Part shown: piece after piece, positions 55,449 to 64,000 of the stretch
Layout: every line of letters starts with the position of its first letter
Numbering within the stretch: position 1 is the first letter of the stretch
Source: an uncultured Acetatifactor sp.
Lineage (GTDB): Bacteria > Bacillota > Clostridia > Lachnospirales > Lachnospiraceae
NCBI GenBank assembly: GCA_910585015.1
Contig: CAJUCT010000020.1
Span: 1-64,000 of the forward strand
Direction of reading: 5' to 3'
Length of the DNA: 64,000 nt
Program-made: the position numbers and the translations under genes
Notes under the pieces: generated by a model
Databases searched by the model: none
Seen by the model: only the letters and a program-made list of their open reading frames with translations
Told to the model about the DNA's origin: nothing

Positions 55449-56111
55449 TTACACGATTTTTCCGTCTTCTATACGGATTCTTACATCCGCTTTCTCCGCA
55501 ATCTCCGGGTTGTGGGTGATCATCACAATGGTCTGCCGGAATTTATCGGCGGTCATCTTCAGCAGGTCAATCACCTTGTCGCTGGTACGGCTGTCCAGAT
55601 TGCCGGTGGGCTCATCTGCCAAAATGATGGCCGGCTTGGAGATCAGTGCCCTGGCGATGGCCACCCGTTGCTGCTGGCCGCCGGAAAGGTGGCTCGGATA
55701 GTTCTTCAGTTTTCCCTCCAACTCCAGGAACCGAACAATCTGCTCCAGGAACTTTGCATCCTCCGTCCTGCCGTCCAGACGCACGGGCAATACAATATTT
55801 TCATAGGCGGTGAGATAAGGGATCAGGTTATAGTTTTGAAAAATAAAGCCGATCCGCTGTCTGCGCAGTACGGTGAGTTGTTCCTCATTCATCTTTTCAA
55901 TATTCCTGTCTTCCACTGTCACGCTGCCGGAGGTGGGGGTATCCAGGCCCCCCAGCATATTCAGCAGTGTGGACTTTCCACTGCCCGATGTGCCTATGAT
56001 GGCCACAAACTGTCCGTCTTCCACAGACAGGTTTACATTATCCAACGCCTTCACCAGGCTTTCGTCTTTGCCATAATACTTTTTTAGGTTTGCCGCTTTT
56101 AAGATTGTCAT
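55449..56111 (-). CDS. ABC transporter ATP-binding protein (MacB/LolD type)
   Basis: 220 residues from the ATG at 56111 (MTILKAANLKKYYG), with GAAGGGAG upstream; the longer frame reads through a repeat element. Walker A GTSGSGKST (about 39-47), signature LSGGQQQR (about 140), and Walker B ILADEPTGNLDS. It is the partner of the FtsX-like permease 24 bp downstream. A family-1 repeat lies in its leader. Confidence 0.93.
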   Translation of the reverse strand: MTILKAANLKKYYGKDESLVKALDNVNLSVEDGQFVAIIGTSGSGKSTLLNMLGGLDTPTSGSVTVEDRNIEKMNEEQLTVLRRQRIGFIFQNYNLIPYLTAYENIVLPVRLDGRTEDAKFLEQIVRFLELEGKLKNYPSHLSGGQQQRVAIARALISKPAIILADEPTGNLDSRTSDKVIDLLKMTADKFRQTIVMITHNPEIAEKADVRIRIEDGKIV

Positions 56112-56132
56112 TTTATTTCTCCCTTCTGAATT

Positions 56133-56265
56133 AAGAGTCCCGCATATCCCCTGCCACCACACATTCAGGTGATCAACATCCGGTCGCTTCGGCGCCCTGA
56201 TGTCGATCAGTGTGCTGTCCGGGAATATGCTGATTAAGAGTCCCGCATATCCCCCGCCTAAATCT
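56133..56265 (-). repeat. Structured leader repeat, family 1: one copy plus the start of a second, before the ABC ATPase
   Basis: The box AAGAGTCCCGCATATCCC at 56133 recurs at 56236. The middle arms GATC/GATC with ACAT/ATGT differ on both sides from other copies but still pair. Confidence 0.8.
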
Positions 56266-56531
56266 AGAATACTTTTTTATTTGAATTTTGCAATGGGGAT
56301 TGTTTAAACTAATATTATGACTGCATATTTTAAGATGAGCAGGCACTAAAATAGCCGGCTGCTCCTAATCATATATAGGAATCAACCGGCATTTCCACTC
56401 TGCAATTTGTATTTTGAATTTCATGCATAGATTATCCGATATATTGAAAAGTGAATTGCCTTGTCAAAAGTGAAGAGAATATATGCTTTGAGAGCATAAC
56501 AGCATATCCGAAGCGGTAATGCAAGAAAAAT
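56266..56531. other. Intergenic stretch between GHKL kinase and ABC ATPase
   Basis: It contains an imperfect hairpin (GCCGG...CCGGC, 56352-56387) with a short TATTTTAG on the minus strand, which may end the kinase transcript. The ABC promoter is not clear. Confidence 0.35.
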
Positions 56532-57842
56532 TTAGGGCAGCGGCAGCAGAATCTTTAACTGGAAACAGTCCTTCCCCTGCCGGATCAGACACTGGCCGTC
56601 ATATTTATCCACGGCCTGCCGGATATTTCTGATTCCGAAACCGTGCAGAAACTTATCCTCCTTGGAGGTTTTTTCGCAGTCCGTCTCACCCGGCAGACAG
56701 TTGTTTTCCACCACCACAGACAACATATCCCGCACACACTCCGCCTTCACCGTGACCAGACGCTGCTCCTTGGGCAGCTTTAAGCTGGCCTCCAGGGCAT
56801 TGTCCAGGGCATTGCCAAAAATGGTGCTTATATCTATGGGTTCCAGAAATCCGCCCTGCTCAAAGTGAATCACCGCAGAAAATTCAACCTGGTCCTCCTT
56901 GGCCTGCCTTGCCTTGTCCCGGATAATAATATCCAAAAACGCATTGCCGGTATGAATATAATCTTCGTACTCGGCAATCTGTCGGCGCAGGTTCGCAGCC
57001 ATCTGCCGGGTCTCAAAGCTGTCCTGCCTCTCCAGCAGCAGAAGGTGATTTTTCATATCGTGATACAGCCTCCGCACGGTCTCCTCCGACTTCAGCTTCT
57101 CCTCATAATAGGCGTACTGCTGCTGAAGCTGCCGGGCTTCACGGGCCGTCTGTTCCGCGCGGCTCATATAGGCGATGAGGGAGACACCCACCAGGCTCCC
57201 CAGAATAATCACCACACACAGCGGATATACGATATAGTTGGCCTGGGTGATAAAAAATATGGTGGTAAATATAGCGGTGGTGGAAACCAGCATCACAACG
57301 TCCGCAATAAGCCAGCTTTGCTTTTCCATATTCTCTGAAGCGATCTGCTGCCGGTATCTTCTCAGAAAAAACCATGCCCCAACCCAGAACAACAGGCGCA
57401 CTGCCTGAGACAGGGTGTAGATTGCCGTACTCAGCAGCAAAGTTTCCATACTCCAGTTCTGGCTTCCGCCTGAGTCATGGTTCGGGGACAACGCTTGACG
57501 GACAACAAAGAACAGGTCGCCGAACAGATTCTGCTGTAGAAAATTAACGGCTATTACTGTGGGATAAAAGATCAAAAAAGCCGTTACTTTCTTCTCCCAT
57601 TTTCCCGAATAGAAAATTAATATATGGGCCGCAAATCCCACCAGAGCCAGGGAAATATTCCATGGGTCATTCAAAAAGATAATCACCGGGGCCAGATTCA
57701 AAAGTACCAGAAAGGCCAGCACTTTCAGCAGCCAGTGTCTCCTGGTGGGAATCACAACAGCTATCGCCTTATAGACAACAAAAACATATATAAAGTTCAG
57801 TACATAACACAGACTGTCCAGAATTGAAATTATGGTCTCCAT
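56532..57842 (-). CDS. GHKL sensor histidine kinase (AgrC/VirS-like)
   Basis: 436 residues from the ATG at 57842, which overlaps the regulator stop by one base (TAATG). There are about six transmembrane helices (1-220) followed by a coiled coil. The phospho-acceptor is YHDMKNHL (His near 260). The ATPase is a GHKL type with GNALDNALEAS and HGFGIRNI. Such kinases pair with LytTR regulators and sense peptides or envelope stress. Candidate target: the ABC/FtsX genes directly downstream. Confidence 0.9.
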   Translation of the reverse strand: METIISILDSLCYVLNFIYVFVVYKAIAVVIPTRRHWLLKVLAFLVLLNLAPVIIFLNDPWNISLALVGFAAHILIFYSGKWEKKVTAFLIFYPTVIAVNFLQQNLFGDLFFVVRQALSPNHDSGGSQNWSMETLLLSTAIYTLSQAVRLLFWVGAWFFLRRYRQQIASENMEKQSWLIADVVMLVSTTAIFTTIFFITQANYIVYPLCVVIILGSLVGVSLIAYMSRAEQTAREARQLQQQYAYYEEKLKSEETVRRLYHDMKNHLLLLERQDSFETRQMAANLRRQIAEYEDYIHTGNAFLDIIIRDKARQAKEDQVEFSAVIHFEQGGFLEPIDISTIFGNALDNALEASLKLPKEQRLVTVKAECVRDMLSVVVENNCLPGETDCEKTSKEDKFLHGFGIRNIRQAVDKYDGQCLIRQGKDCFQLKILLPLP

Positions 57843-58552
57843 TACAGTCTGTCCCCCCAATAGTCGGTCAGCTTCTCCATAACCAGCTTTCGCTTGGGCT
57901 GACTTATGGGTATGGTCTCTCCGTCCGTCAGGATGATCTCCAGCTTGCCCACCCGTTTTACAAAGAACAGATTCACCAGATAGCCGGAATGACAGCGGAT
58001 AAAATGGGCATCCTCCAGTTCCGCCTCCAACTCCTTCATCTTTTTGTAAGAAATAATATCACCGCTGTCCGTATGTAACTTCACATTCCTGTTATAGGTT
58101 TCCAGATAGTGCAGAGTACTCAGGTCCACCCTGTGGCGCCCGTCCTCATTGGTCACCAGAATATACTTTCTGTCCTCCCGCCGGTAACTCTCCAGCCACC
58201 GGTCCAACTCCCTCTTCAGACGCACATACTTTATGGGCTTGATAATATAGTTTACCGCCTGGTACTCATAGCCTGCCAGCGCGTATTTTGTCAGGGAAGT
58301 CAGGAAAATAATGCTCACTTTCTCATCCTTGGCCCGGATGCGCTTTGCCGCCTCCAGACCGTTCATTACATCCATTTGAATGTCCAGAAAAATCAAATCC
58401 AACTCGATTTTTTCGCTTTCAATCAACTCCCTGCCATTACAAAACAGGGTGGTGCGGATCTCCGTACCGCTCTCTCGGGCATACTGCCCGATCATTTCCT
58501 CAAGTTCTGTGGCAAAAGCCTGCTCATCATCGCAAATTCCGATATTGTACAT
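57842..58552 (-). CDS. LytTR-family response regulator
   Basis: 236 residues from the ATG at 58552 (MYNIGICDDEQAF), with GGGGGA upstream. The receiver has an intact acidic pair (CDDE) and phospho-acceptor Asp57 in LIFLDIQM, and Lys in IIKPI. The LytTR DNA-binding domain (about 135-232) has LHYLETYNRNVKLHT and HSGYLVNLFFVKRV. It is translationally coupled to the kinase. Compare the regulator at 4444-5202, which lacks the Asp. Confidence 0.93.
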   Translation of the reverse strand: MYNIGICDDEQAFATELEEMIGQYARESGTEIRTTLFCNGRELIESEKIELDLIFLDIQMDVMNGLEAAKRIRAKDEKVSIIFLTSLTKYALAGYEYQAVNYIIKPIKYVRLKRELDRWLESYRREDRKYILVTNEDGRHRVDLSTLHYLETYNRNVKLHTDSGDIISYKKMKELEAELEDAHFIRCHSGYLVNLFFVKRVGKLEIILTDGETIPISQPKRKLVMEKLTDYWGDRL

Positions 58553-58608
58553 GGCTATCCCCCTGTGTATCATATTACCGTCAGGCTATGCTCCGCATGA
58601 CTTATAAA

Positions 58609-59460
58609 TTATTTATAATACTCCTCTGCCATATCCAGTTCTTCCTGCTCTTCCTCCTTGGACACCGGACTCAGGGGCGTATGGCGCAGATAACCCAGCC
58701 AGTATCCGCCGCCCACGATGCCTGCGCCGCCTATGATATTGCCCAATGTCACAGGAATTATACAGTTAGTAAAAAACCGTGCCCATGTCAGTCCTTCCAT
58801 TGCGATTTCATATTCCCGGGAAGCCAGCAATGCCGCCGTGCCGAAATACATATCCGCCACACTGTGTTCAAATCCGCAGAGTACAAACAGCATGATGGGC
58901 CAGAAACTGGCCATCAGCTTGCCGGAGATATTCTTGGCCCCAAAGGACATCCATACCGCAATACAAACCAGAATATTACACAGGATTCCCCGTACCAGTC
59001 CCTCTGAAAAACTCAGGTTACACCGGGAAGCGCCTGCCGCCACCACACTGCCTGCCAGATCGCCGCCAAACAGATTGGGCGTATGCCCGTAGACCACGCC
59101 TACAGCCACCAGCGCCGCCCCCAGAAAATTGCCGATGAAAACAAAAAACCAGTTTTTCAGCATTTTAAGCACCGAGATCTTCTTCTCCAACACGGCTAAT
59201 ATAATCAATGTATTTCCCGTAAAGAGTTCACTTCCGGCGATCAACACCATGGCCATGCCCGCGGGAAACACCACCGCTCCCAGCAGTTTTGCCACCGAGG
59301 GGTTGACAACGGTGGAGGATGCCGTGGTGGACCCGATCCCCGCGAAACCGATGAAAAACCCGGCGAACATGCCCAAAATTATCATCTTAAAGGCGGATAA
59401 ATGTGTCTTATGTATGCTGACCTCCACATAACTCCTGGCGATCTCTAAAGGTGAATGCAT
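58609..59460 (-). CDS. Formate/nitrite transporter family channel
   Basis: 283 residues with six transmembrane helices and GGAGGTACC upstream of the ATG. The family motifs AGIGST near the slide, NFLGAALVAVGVVYG and FEHSVADMYF are present. Members carry formate, nitrite, hydrosulfide or acetate; with no formate-lyase or nitrite genes nearby, the substrate is open. Confidence 0.92.
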   Translation of the reverse strand: MHSPLEIARSYVEVSIHKTHLSAFKMIILGMFAGFFIGFAGIGSTTASSTVVNPSVAKLLGAVVFPAGMAMVLIAGSELFTGNTLIILAVLEKKISVLKMLKNWFFVFIGNFLGAALVAVGVVYGHTPNLFGGDLAGSVVAAGASRCNLSFSEGLVRGILCNILVCIAVWMSFGAKNISGKLMASFWPIMLFVLCGFEHSVADMYFGTAALLASREYEIAMEGLTWARFFTNCIIPVTLGNIIGGAGIVGGGYWLGYLRHTPLSPVSKEEEQEELDMAEEYYK

Positions 59461-59489
59461 AGGCGGTACCTCCTGATTTTGATATTAAT

Positions 59490-59518
59490 ATTATATGTGA
59501 AGCCGGGAGATTTAGCAA
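59490..59518 (-). promoter_or_regulatory. Promoter of the formate/nitrite channel gene
   Basis: TTGCTA, 17 bp, TATAAT on the minus strand. Confidence 0.55.
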
Positions 59519-59600
59519 TACCTTGCTTTTCCTACAAAAAGAAAATCTAATCGGCAGCGCGTATAAACGGAAGGACAGACTAAATTTTCTCATAAAACAG

Positions 59601-59629
59601 TTGACAGCATCCAAACTATGTGGTTGAAT
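59601..59629 (+). promoter_or_regulatory. Promoter of the ABC exporter leader
   Basis: TTGACA, 17 bp, TTGAAT on the plus strand, about 60 bp before a leader peptide frame. Confidence 0.5.
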
Positions 59630-59688
59630 AATATATGTCTGCGGCTCAGTCACCCGCCGATAATATGAAAGAAAGTGAGGTAGCAAAA

Positions 59689-59769
59689 ATGACTTTTAAT
59701 GCACACGCAGGTTTTAACAAGCTTCATTGTATCAAAAACAACACGCTTACCTCGGTTTCACACATATGA
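59689..59769 (+). CDS. Leader peptide candidate upstream of the ABC exporter
   Basis: 26 codons (MTFNAHAGFNKLHCIKNNTL, then TSVSHI) preceded by GTGAGG at a normal distance. A terminator follows 43 bp later, then the exporter genes. The arrangement promoter, short peptide, terminator, exporter fits ribosome-mediated attenuation, a known mode for drug-exporter genes. The peptide content is not recognised. Confidence 0.5.
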   Translation: MTFNAHAGFNKLHCIKNNTLTSVSHI

Positions 59770-59811
59770 TTTTTACACTTCGGTGAAAAGATCATCTGAA
59801 CAACGCTTTTA

Positions 59812-59841
59812 AAACCCGGGCAACGTTTGTCCGGGTTTTTT
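59812..59841 (+). terminator. Terminator/attenuator between leader peptide and ABC exporter
   Basis: Stem AAACCCGG/CCGGGTTT (loop 11) ending in TTTTTT on the plus strand, 58 bp before the exporter start. No full-length gene ends here, so premature termination is its likely role. Confidence 0.7.
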
Positions 59842-59898
59842 GGCTTTTAAGCAATGTGAAACCGGGAGTATGCGGAACGTAACTAGGAGGAGATTTAT

Positions 59899-61623
59899 TT
59901 GAAAAAAGTAAAACACTATGTACTTCCATACTGGAAAAGCTATGTCTTTGCCATTGTCAGCCTGATCCTGGCGATTCTTCTGGAAATGCTGACGCCGCAA
60001 ATCACCAAAATCATTGTCAACGAATCCTTTGTCGGCGGAGATTTCTCCAGATTCGGCTTCCTGCTGGCGGCTCTGGTGGTGCTGGGATTCGGCAGAAGTC
60101 TGTTCGGCTATTGTAAAGAATTTACTTTTGACAAGAACAGCCAGACCATCGGCACCGAGATGAGAAAAGATCTGTTTGCCCATCTCCAGACACTTTCCAT
60201 GGATTATTTTGACAACACCAACACTGGCGAGTTGATGGCAAGAGTCAAGGAGGACGTGGACAAAGTAAAGGATGCCTTCGGCATGACGGGAATGCTGATC
60301 ATACAGATCACCCTCTATATCGTTTCCGTGCTCTACTGTATGTTCTCCCTGAGTCCCCTGCTGGGACTGCTGCCCCTGGCGGTAATGATCTTCGGCGGCG
60401 GACTGAGCTTTGCTCTGGAGAAGAAATTTGACAAGGTATACTCGGACATCAGTGAGGAAAACGCAAGACTTACCACCGTGGCCGAAGAGAATCTGGCCGG
60501 AGTGAGAACGGTAAAAGCTTTCGCCAGGGAAAAATTCGAGATTGAAAAATTCGCGAAGCACAATAAGCACTACTATCAGTTAAATATGGAACAGGCCCGC
60601 ATCGTGGCAAGATTTTATCCCATTTATCATTTCATAGGAGCCGTGCTTCCCGTGGTTTGCGCCATTCTCGGCGGCGTCCTGGTCATCCGGGGTAAAATGG
60701 ATCTGGGTTCCCTGGTGGCTTTCGTCGAATATTCCAGAGATTGTACTTGGCCTCTGGATATGTTTGCCGAACTGGCAAACGAGCTGTCCTCCTCTTTTGC
60801 CTCCTACAAGAAGATCAAGGCCATTGCCGACGAAAAGCCCAGGCTTGTCCAAAGTGAAAACGCCGTACATCTCGACCGGATACAGGGGGATCTGAAATTT
60901 GATAATGTGGAACTGACCCTGGACGGAAACACCATCCTGTCGGGAATTGATATTGATCTTCCCAGAGGCAGGACTCTGGGCGTCATGGGCGCCACAGGCT
61001 CCGGAAAGAGTTCCCTGATCAATCTTCTGCAGCGGTTCTATGACCCCAGTGAGGGAAATATCTCCATTGACGGCACGGATATCCGCAGCATGGAACTTTC
61101 CCAGGTGCGCAGCACCAGTTCCGTGGTCATGCAGGATGTTTTTCTCTTCTCCGACACCATCGAAGAAAACATCAAAATGGGCAGACGGTACTCCATGGGA
61201 CTGCCGGAGGTAAAAAGAGCCGCCAAGATGGCGCAGGCACAGGGTTTCATTGAAAAAATGGATGAGCAGTACAATACCGTGATCGGCGAAAAGGGAGTCG
61301 GCCTTTCCGGCGGTCAGAAACAGCGGATCAGCATTGCCAGAGCGCTCTCCAAAAAAAGTCCCATTTTGGTCCTGGACGATTCCACTTCCGCCCTGGACAT
61401 GGAAACGGAACATGAGATCCAGATGATGCTGAAGACCATAACCGATTCTTCCAAGATCATTATTGCCCATCGGATTTCCGCGGTGCGGGGCGCGGACGAG
61501 ATCATATACCTGGATAAGGGCCGAATCGCCGAAAGGGGCACCCATGAAGAACTGCTGGCCCGCAGAGGACTGTATTACGCCACATATATGGCTCAATACC
61601 CGGAACAGAAAGAGGTGATATAA
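59899..61623 (+). CDS. ABC exporter subunit 1 (degenerate catalytic site)
   Basis: 574 residues from a TTG, chosen because AGGAGGAG lies just upstream. Six transmembrane helices (about 15-310) are followed by the ATPase: Walker A GATGSGKSS (364), signature LSGGQ (469), and H-loop AHRIS. The residue after Walker B is Asp494 (LDDSTSALD) instead of the catalytic Glu. This is the pattern of heterodimeric type IV exporters such as BmrCD or TM287/288. The stop codon is adjacent to the start of subunit 2. Confidence 0.92.
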   Translation: MKKVKHYVLPYWKSYVFAIVSLILAILLEMLTPQITKIIVNESFVGGDFSRFGFLLAALVVLGFGRSLFGYCKEFTFDKNSQTIGTEMRKDLFAHLQTLSMDYFDNTNTGELMARVKEDVDKVKDAFGMTGMLIIQITLYIVSVLYCMFSLSPLLGLLPLAVMIFGGGLSFALEKKFDKVYSDISEENARLTTVAEENLAGVRTVKAFAREKFEIEKFAKHNKHYYQLNMEQARIVARFYPIYHFIGAVLPVVCAILGGVLVIRGKMDLGSLVAFVEYSRDCTWPLDMFAELANELSSSFASYKKIKAIADEKPRLVQSENAVHLDRIQGDLKFDNVELTLDGNTILSGIDIDLPRGRTLGVMGATGSGKSSLINLLQRFYDPSEGNISIDGTDIRSMELSQVRSTSSVVMQDVFLFSDTIEENIKMGRRYSMGLPEVKRAAKMAQAQGFIEKMDEQYNTVIGEKGVGLSGGQKQRISIARALSKKSPILVLDDSTSALDMETEHEIQMMLKTITDSSKIIIAHRISAVRGADEIIYLDKGRIAERGTHEELLARRGLYYATYMAQYPEQKEVI

Positions 61624-63411
61624 TTGGCTGTAAATTCATTTCGTGAAGATGAACATATACAGGCAACGGATGCCAAGAAAATCGTAAACCGACTGCTGGG
61701 ATACCTGAAAGGCTACACGAAAGAGGTCATCCTGGTTCTGGTGGCCATGACCATTACGGTAGGGATCAGTCTGTATAATCCCCTGTTAATAGAAACCGCC
61801 ATCGACGATTATGTGGCAGAATTTGACATGGGCGGACTGCTTCGCCTGGCTGCCTTTGCGGTGGCCGTCAACATCCTGTATGTAATCATGGTGAAAATCC
61901 GTATATATGTAATGTCCTATATATCCAATAAGATTATTTTATCCATTCGCGAGGATGTATATGAACATATCCAGTCCCTTTCCTTTACATTTTTTGACAG
62001 CCGCCCCAGCGGAAAGATACTGGCAAGGATCATCGGTGACGTAAATTCCCTTAAGGATGTGCTTTCCAAGGCCGTCACCAATATCATCCCCAATACCCTC
62101 ACCATTATCGGGGTACTGGTGATCATGTTTGTCAAGGACTGGCGGCTGGCCCTGGCCGCCCTGTGTACCCTGCCCTTCATGGCAGTGGGGATCTTTTTGG
62201 TGGAAAAGACCAATCATGTGAGATGGCAGCTTGTCCGCAAAAAAGCATCCAATGTAAATGCCTATGTACATGAGGACGTGGCGGGGATCAGAGTGGTACA
62301 GAGTCTGGACGCTGAAGAAGAAACCAGAAATCAGTTTAATGAACTTGCCCAGGAGCAATGCTCCTCCTTTATCCATGCCTGCCGCGCCGCGGACCTGTTT
62401 TTCCCGATCATTGACACCTCTTGGGGAATCAGCCTCATGATGCTGTATCTGGTAGGCGTAAAACTGATCGGCGCTCCCGAGATATCCCTGGGCGTACTGG
62501 TGGCTTTCGGCTCCTATGCCACCATGTTCTGGAACCCCATAGCCAACCTGAGTACCTTTTTAAACCAGCTTGTCACCAATCTGTCGGCGGCGGAACGCGT
62601 CTTCGATATTCTGGATACAGAGCCGGAGATCCAGGACGCCCCCGACGCGGGAGAACTCCCCGAGATAACCGGAACGGTGTCTTTTGAAGATGTATCTTTT
62701 ACCTATGATGAAGGGACCGAAAACGAGACTAAAGTTCTGGATCATGTAAGCTTTACCGCCAGTCCCGGCGAGACCATTGCGCTGGTAGGCCCAACGGGCG
62801 CAGGCAAGACTACCATCGTCAACCTGATCAGCAGATTCTATGACATTCAGAAGGGAACCATCCGTATTGACGGATACGATCTGAAAAAGGTGAAGATCGA
62901 TTCTCTCCGCAAACAGATGGGAGTCATGACTCAGGACAACTTTATTTTTCATGGAACCGTGCGGGACAATATCGCCTACGGAAAGCTTGACGCCACGGAC
63001 GAGGAGATTATCGCCGCCGCCCAGGCCGTCAATGCCCATGAGTTTATTATGAAAATGGAAAAGGGATACAATACGGAGTTGAAGGAGCAGGGAGCCGGGC
63101 TATCCATAGGCCAGAGACAGCTGATTGCCTTTGCCAGAACCATGGTGTCCCAGCCCAGAGTCCTGATTCTTGACGAGGCCACCTCCAGCATTGATACCCA
63201 CACGGAGATACTGGTGCAGAAGGGAATCGAGTCCCTGCTGAAAGGGCGTACCAGCTTTGTCATCGCCCACAGGCTCTCCACCATCCAGAATGCGGACCGC
63301 ATATTCGTCATCAATAACGGCGGCATCGCGGAACAGGGCTCACCCGCCGAACTGATGGAAAGAAAAGGATTCTATTACGATCTATATATGGCCCAGTTTG
63401 CCAACCTGTAA
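61624..63411 (+). CDS. ABC exporter subunit 2
   Basis: 595 residues from a TTG that directly follows the subunit 1 stop; AGAGGTGA lies upstream. There are six transmembrane helices. The ATPase has Walker A GPTGAGKTT (389), a catalytic Glu518 in ILDEATSSID and H-loop AHRLS, but the signature reads LSIGQ (493) instead of LSGGQ. The weak signature pairs with subunit 1's Asp site, so one of the two ATP sites is degenerate. The substrate may be a drug, peptide or lipid. Confidence 0.93.
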   Translation: MAVNSFREDEHIQATDAKKIVNRLLGYLKGYTKEVILVLVAMTITVGISLYNPLLIETAIDDYVAEFDMGGLLRLAAFAVAVNILYVIMVKIRIYVMSYISNKIILSIREDVYEHIQSLSFTFFDSRPSGKILARIIGDVNSLKDVLSKAVTNIIPNTLTIIGVLVIMFVKDWRLALAALCTLPFMAVGIFLVEKTNHVRWQLVRKKASNVNAYVHEDVAGIRVVQSLDAEEETRNQFNELAQEQCSSFIHACRAADLFFPIIDTSWGISLMMLYLVGVKLIGAPEISLGVLVAFGSYATMFWNPIANLSTFLNQLVTNLSAAERVFDILDTEPEIQDAPDAGELPEITGTVSFEDVSFTYDEGTENETKVLDHVSFTASPGETIALVGPTGAGKTTIVNLISRFYDIQKGTIRIDGYDLKKVKIDSLRKQMGVMTQDNFIFHGTVRDNIAYGKLDATDEEIIAAAQAVNAHEFIMKMEKGYNTELKEQGAGLSIGQRQLIAFARTMVSQPRVLILDEATSSIDTHTEILVQKGIESLLKGRTSFVIAHRLSTIQNADRIFVINNGGIAEQGSPAELMERKGFYYDLYMAQFANL

Positions 63412-63427
63412 TGGTACAAACAAATTT

Positions 63428-63467
63428 CCCCCTGAGAGGTTTGGAATAGCCCAATCTTCTCAGGGGG
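63428..63467 (+). terminator. Hairpin after the ABC exporter genes
   Basis: A 10-bp stem CCCCCTGAGA/TCTCAGGGGG (loop 20) followed by TTAAAAAATTTTG; the T-run is weak. Confidence 0.5.
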
Positions 63468-63543
63468 TTAAAAAATTTTGCCGCTTTCCCGGATATAGCC
63501 GCACCCGGTTTTGCCATATTTATCCCAACACATATTGGGACAT

Positions 63544-64000
63544 TTACCACGCTATACCCTGGCCTGTATGGGGCTTTACCGCGCAATAAGTAATATCCAG
63601 AATAAAAACCGCCAGCAGGATGCCGCAGAGGATCATACGCCATCCGGGCCTGATCCGGTGATACATCCTCATGTAGTACGGAAGCAGATAACAGTTGAGC
63701 AGCATACCGCCCAATCCAAAACAAACCGCTCCTAAAAGGCATATCCGACCATTCAGGTTCAAAAAATACTCACTGTAATCCCACCAGCGCATCCCCCATT
63801 TCCATTCCAGCAGGACGCTGGCGCCATACTCCAGCACAGAGCAGATGGCTGCCGAAAGCAGGAACGTCACAACGGGCCTCTGATAAAACTTCTGCAATAA
63901 AAACCATAGCAGAAGCCCGCCCACGCCGTAGATGGGCAGGTAAGGACCATAGTACACCCCTCTGTTGACCAGACTCTGCTCTGTCACCAGGTAAATCCCC
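63544..64000 (-). CDS. CmpB-like (putative ABC permease) membrane protein, 5' end beyond the window
   Basis: At least 152 residues, frame open to the window edge. The segment VNRGVYYGPYLPIYGVGG is diagnostic for the PF06541 family (annotated as a putative ABC transporter permease, function not established). Three to four transmembrane helices follow. An apparent GTG start at 63987 is inside conserved sequence, so the real start lies outside. It converges on the exporter genes. Confidence 0.8.
   Translation of the reverse strand, partial: GIYLVTEQSLVNRGVYYGPYLPIYGVGGLLLWFLLQKFYQRPVVTFLLSAAICSVLEYGASVLLEWKWGMRWWDYSEYFLNLNGRICLLGAVCFGLGGMLLNCYLLPYYMRMYHRIRPGWRMILCGILLAVFILDITYCAVKPHTGQGIAW

Noticed and set aside
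56112..56162. N-terminal extension of the ABC ATPase
   Set aside because: It lies in the repeat element; the inner ATG has a ribosome site and the normal family start.

Overview
The window reads as chromosome of a Gram-positive Clostridia bacterium, most likely a gut Lachnospiraceae. The evidence is the block ftsH-uvrC-hprK-glk-murB-rapZ-whiA-HPr/Crh, a T-box proS, PadR-HAAS/DUF4097, GHKL/LytTR signalling, lipoproteins with Clostridia-style signal peptides, and strong AGGAGG-type ribosome sites with frequent TTG starts. Nearly all genes lie on the minus strand. The plus-strand exceptions are a DUF1846 gene, a MerR-methyltransferase, an ABC exporter pair and a gene relic.

Layout. 1-5.2 kb: the start of a small gene at the window edge, a large protein that weakly resembles contractile sheath subunits, a VWA membrane protein, and a LytTR regulator whose phospho-acceptor Asp is Glu. 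5.4-17.8 kb: fba, a lipid kinase, a Crh-like HPr (His15 replaced by Glu, Ser46 kept), whiA, rapZ, murB, ROK glucokinase, hprK, a degraded interval, uvrC and ftsH. Carbon-catabolite control, cell-wall precursor synthesis, DNA repair and membrane proteolysis therefore sit together. 17.9-20.8 kb: a solute-binding-like lipoprotein and its truncated paralogue. 21-29.6 kb: DUF1846, YitT, thioredoxin, trmB, a D-Ala-D-Ala carboxypeptidase with an arginine-rich repeat tail, a DEDDh exonuclease and a HAAS-DUF4097 protein. 29.6-39.4 kb: PadR, an esterase, T-box-controlled proS, an aldose-1-epimerase-like protein, a hydrogenase-like protein fused to a chemotaxis signalling domain, the MerR-methyltransferase and an EF-hand-like protein. 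39.7-50 kb: two tRNA-Gly genes, a diguanylate cyclase, a DUF3810 metalloprotease, a MATE exporter, a YerB lipoprotein, a GH2 beta-galactosidase and a membrane protein. 50-64 kb: gene relics, a SIMPL protein, an ABC/FtsX exporter beside a LytTR/GHKL two-component system, a formate/nitrite channel, a heterodimeric ABC exporter behind a leader peptide and terminator, and a CmpB-like membrane protein cut by the window edge.

The most unusual layer is non-coding. Three families of structured intergenic repeats sit in the 5' leaders of unrelated genes, always in the same orientation relative to the gene that follows. The main family is about 104 bp, sometimes in exact tandem, and forms a long hairpin. 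Its stem differs between copies by changes on both arms that keep the pairing, which suggests a selected structured element. It lies before trxA, proS (between the T-box terminator and the start codon), yerB and the ABC ATPase, in divergent form before the MerR-methyltransferase, and as fragments before the esterase, lacZ and padR. A second palindromic family (105 bp) precedes whiA and the MerR-methyltransferase. A third (about 140 bp) precedes padR and a small hypothetical gene.
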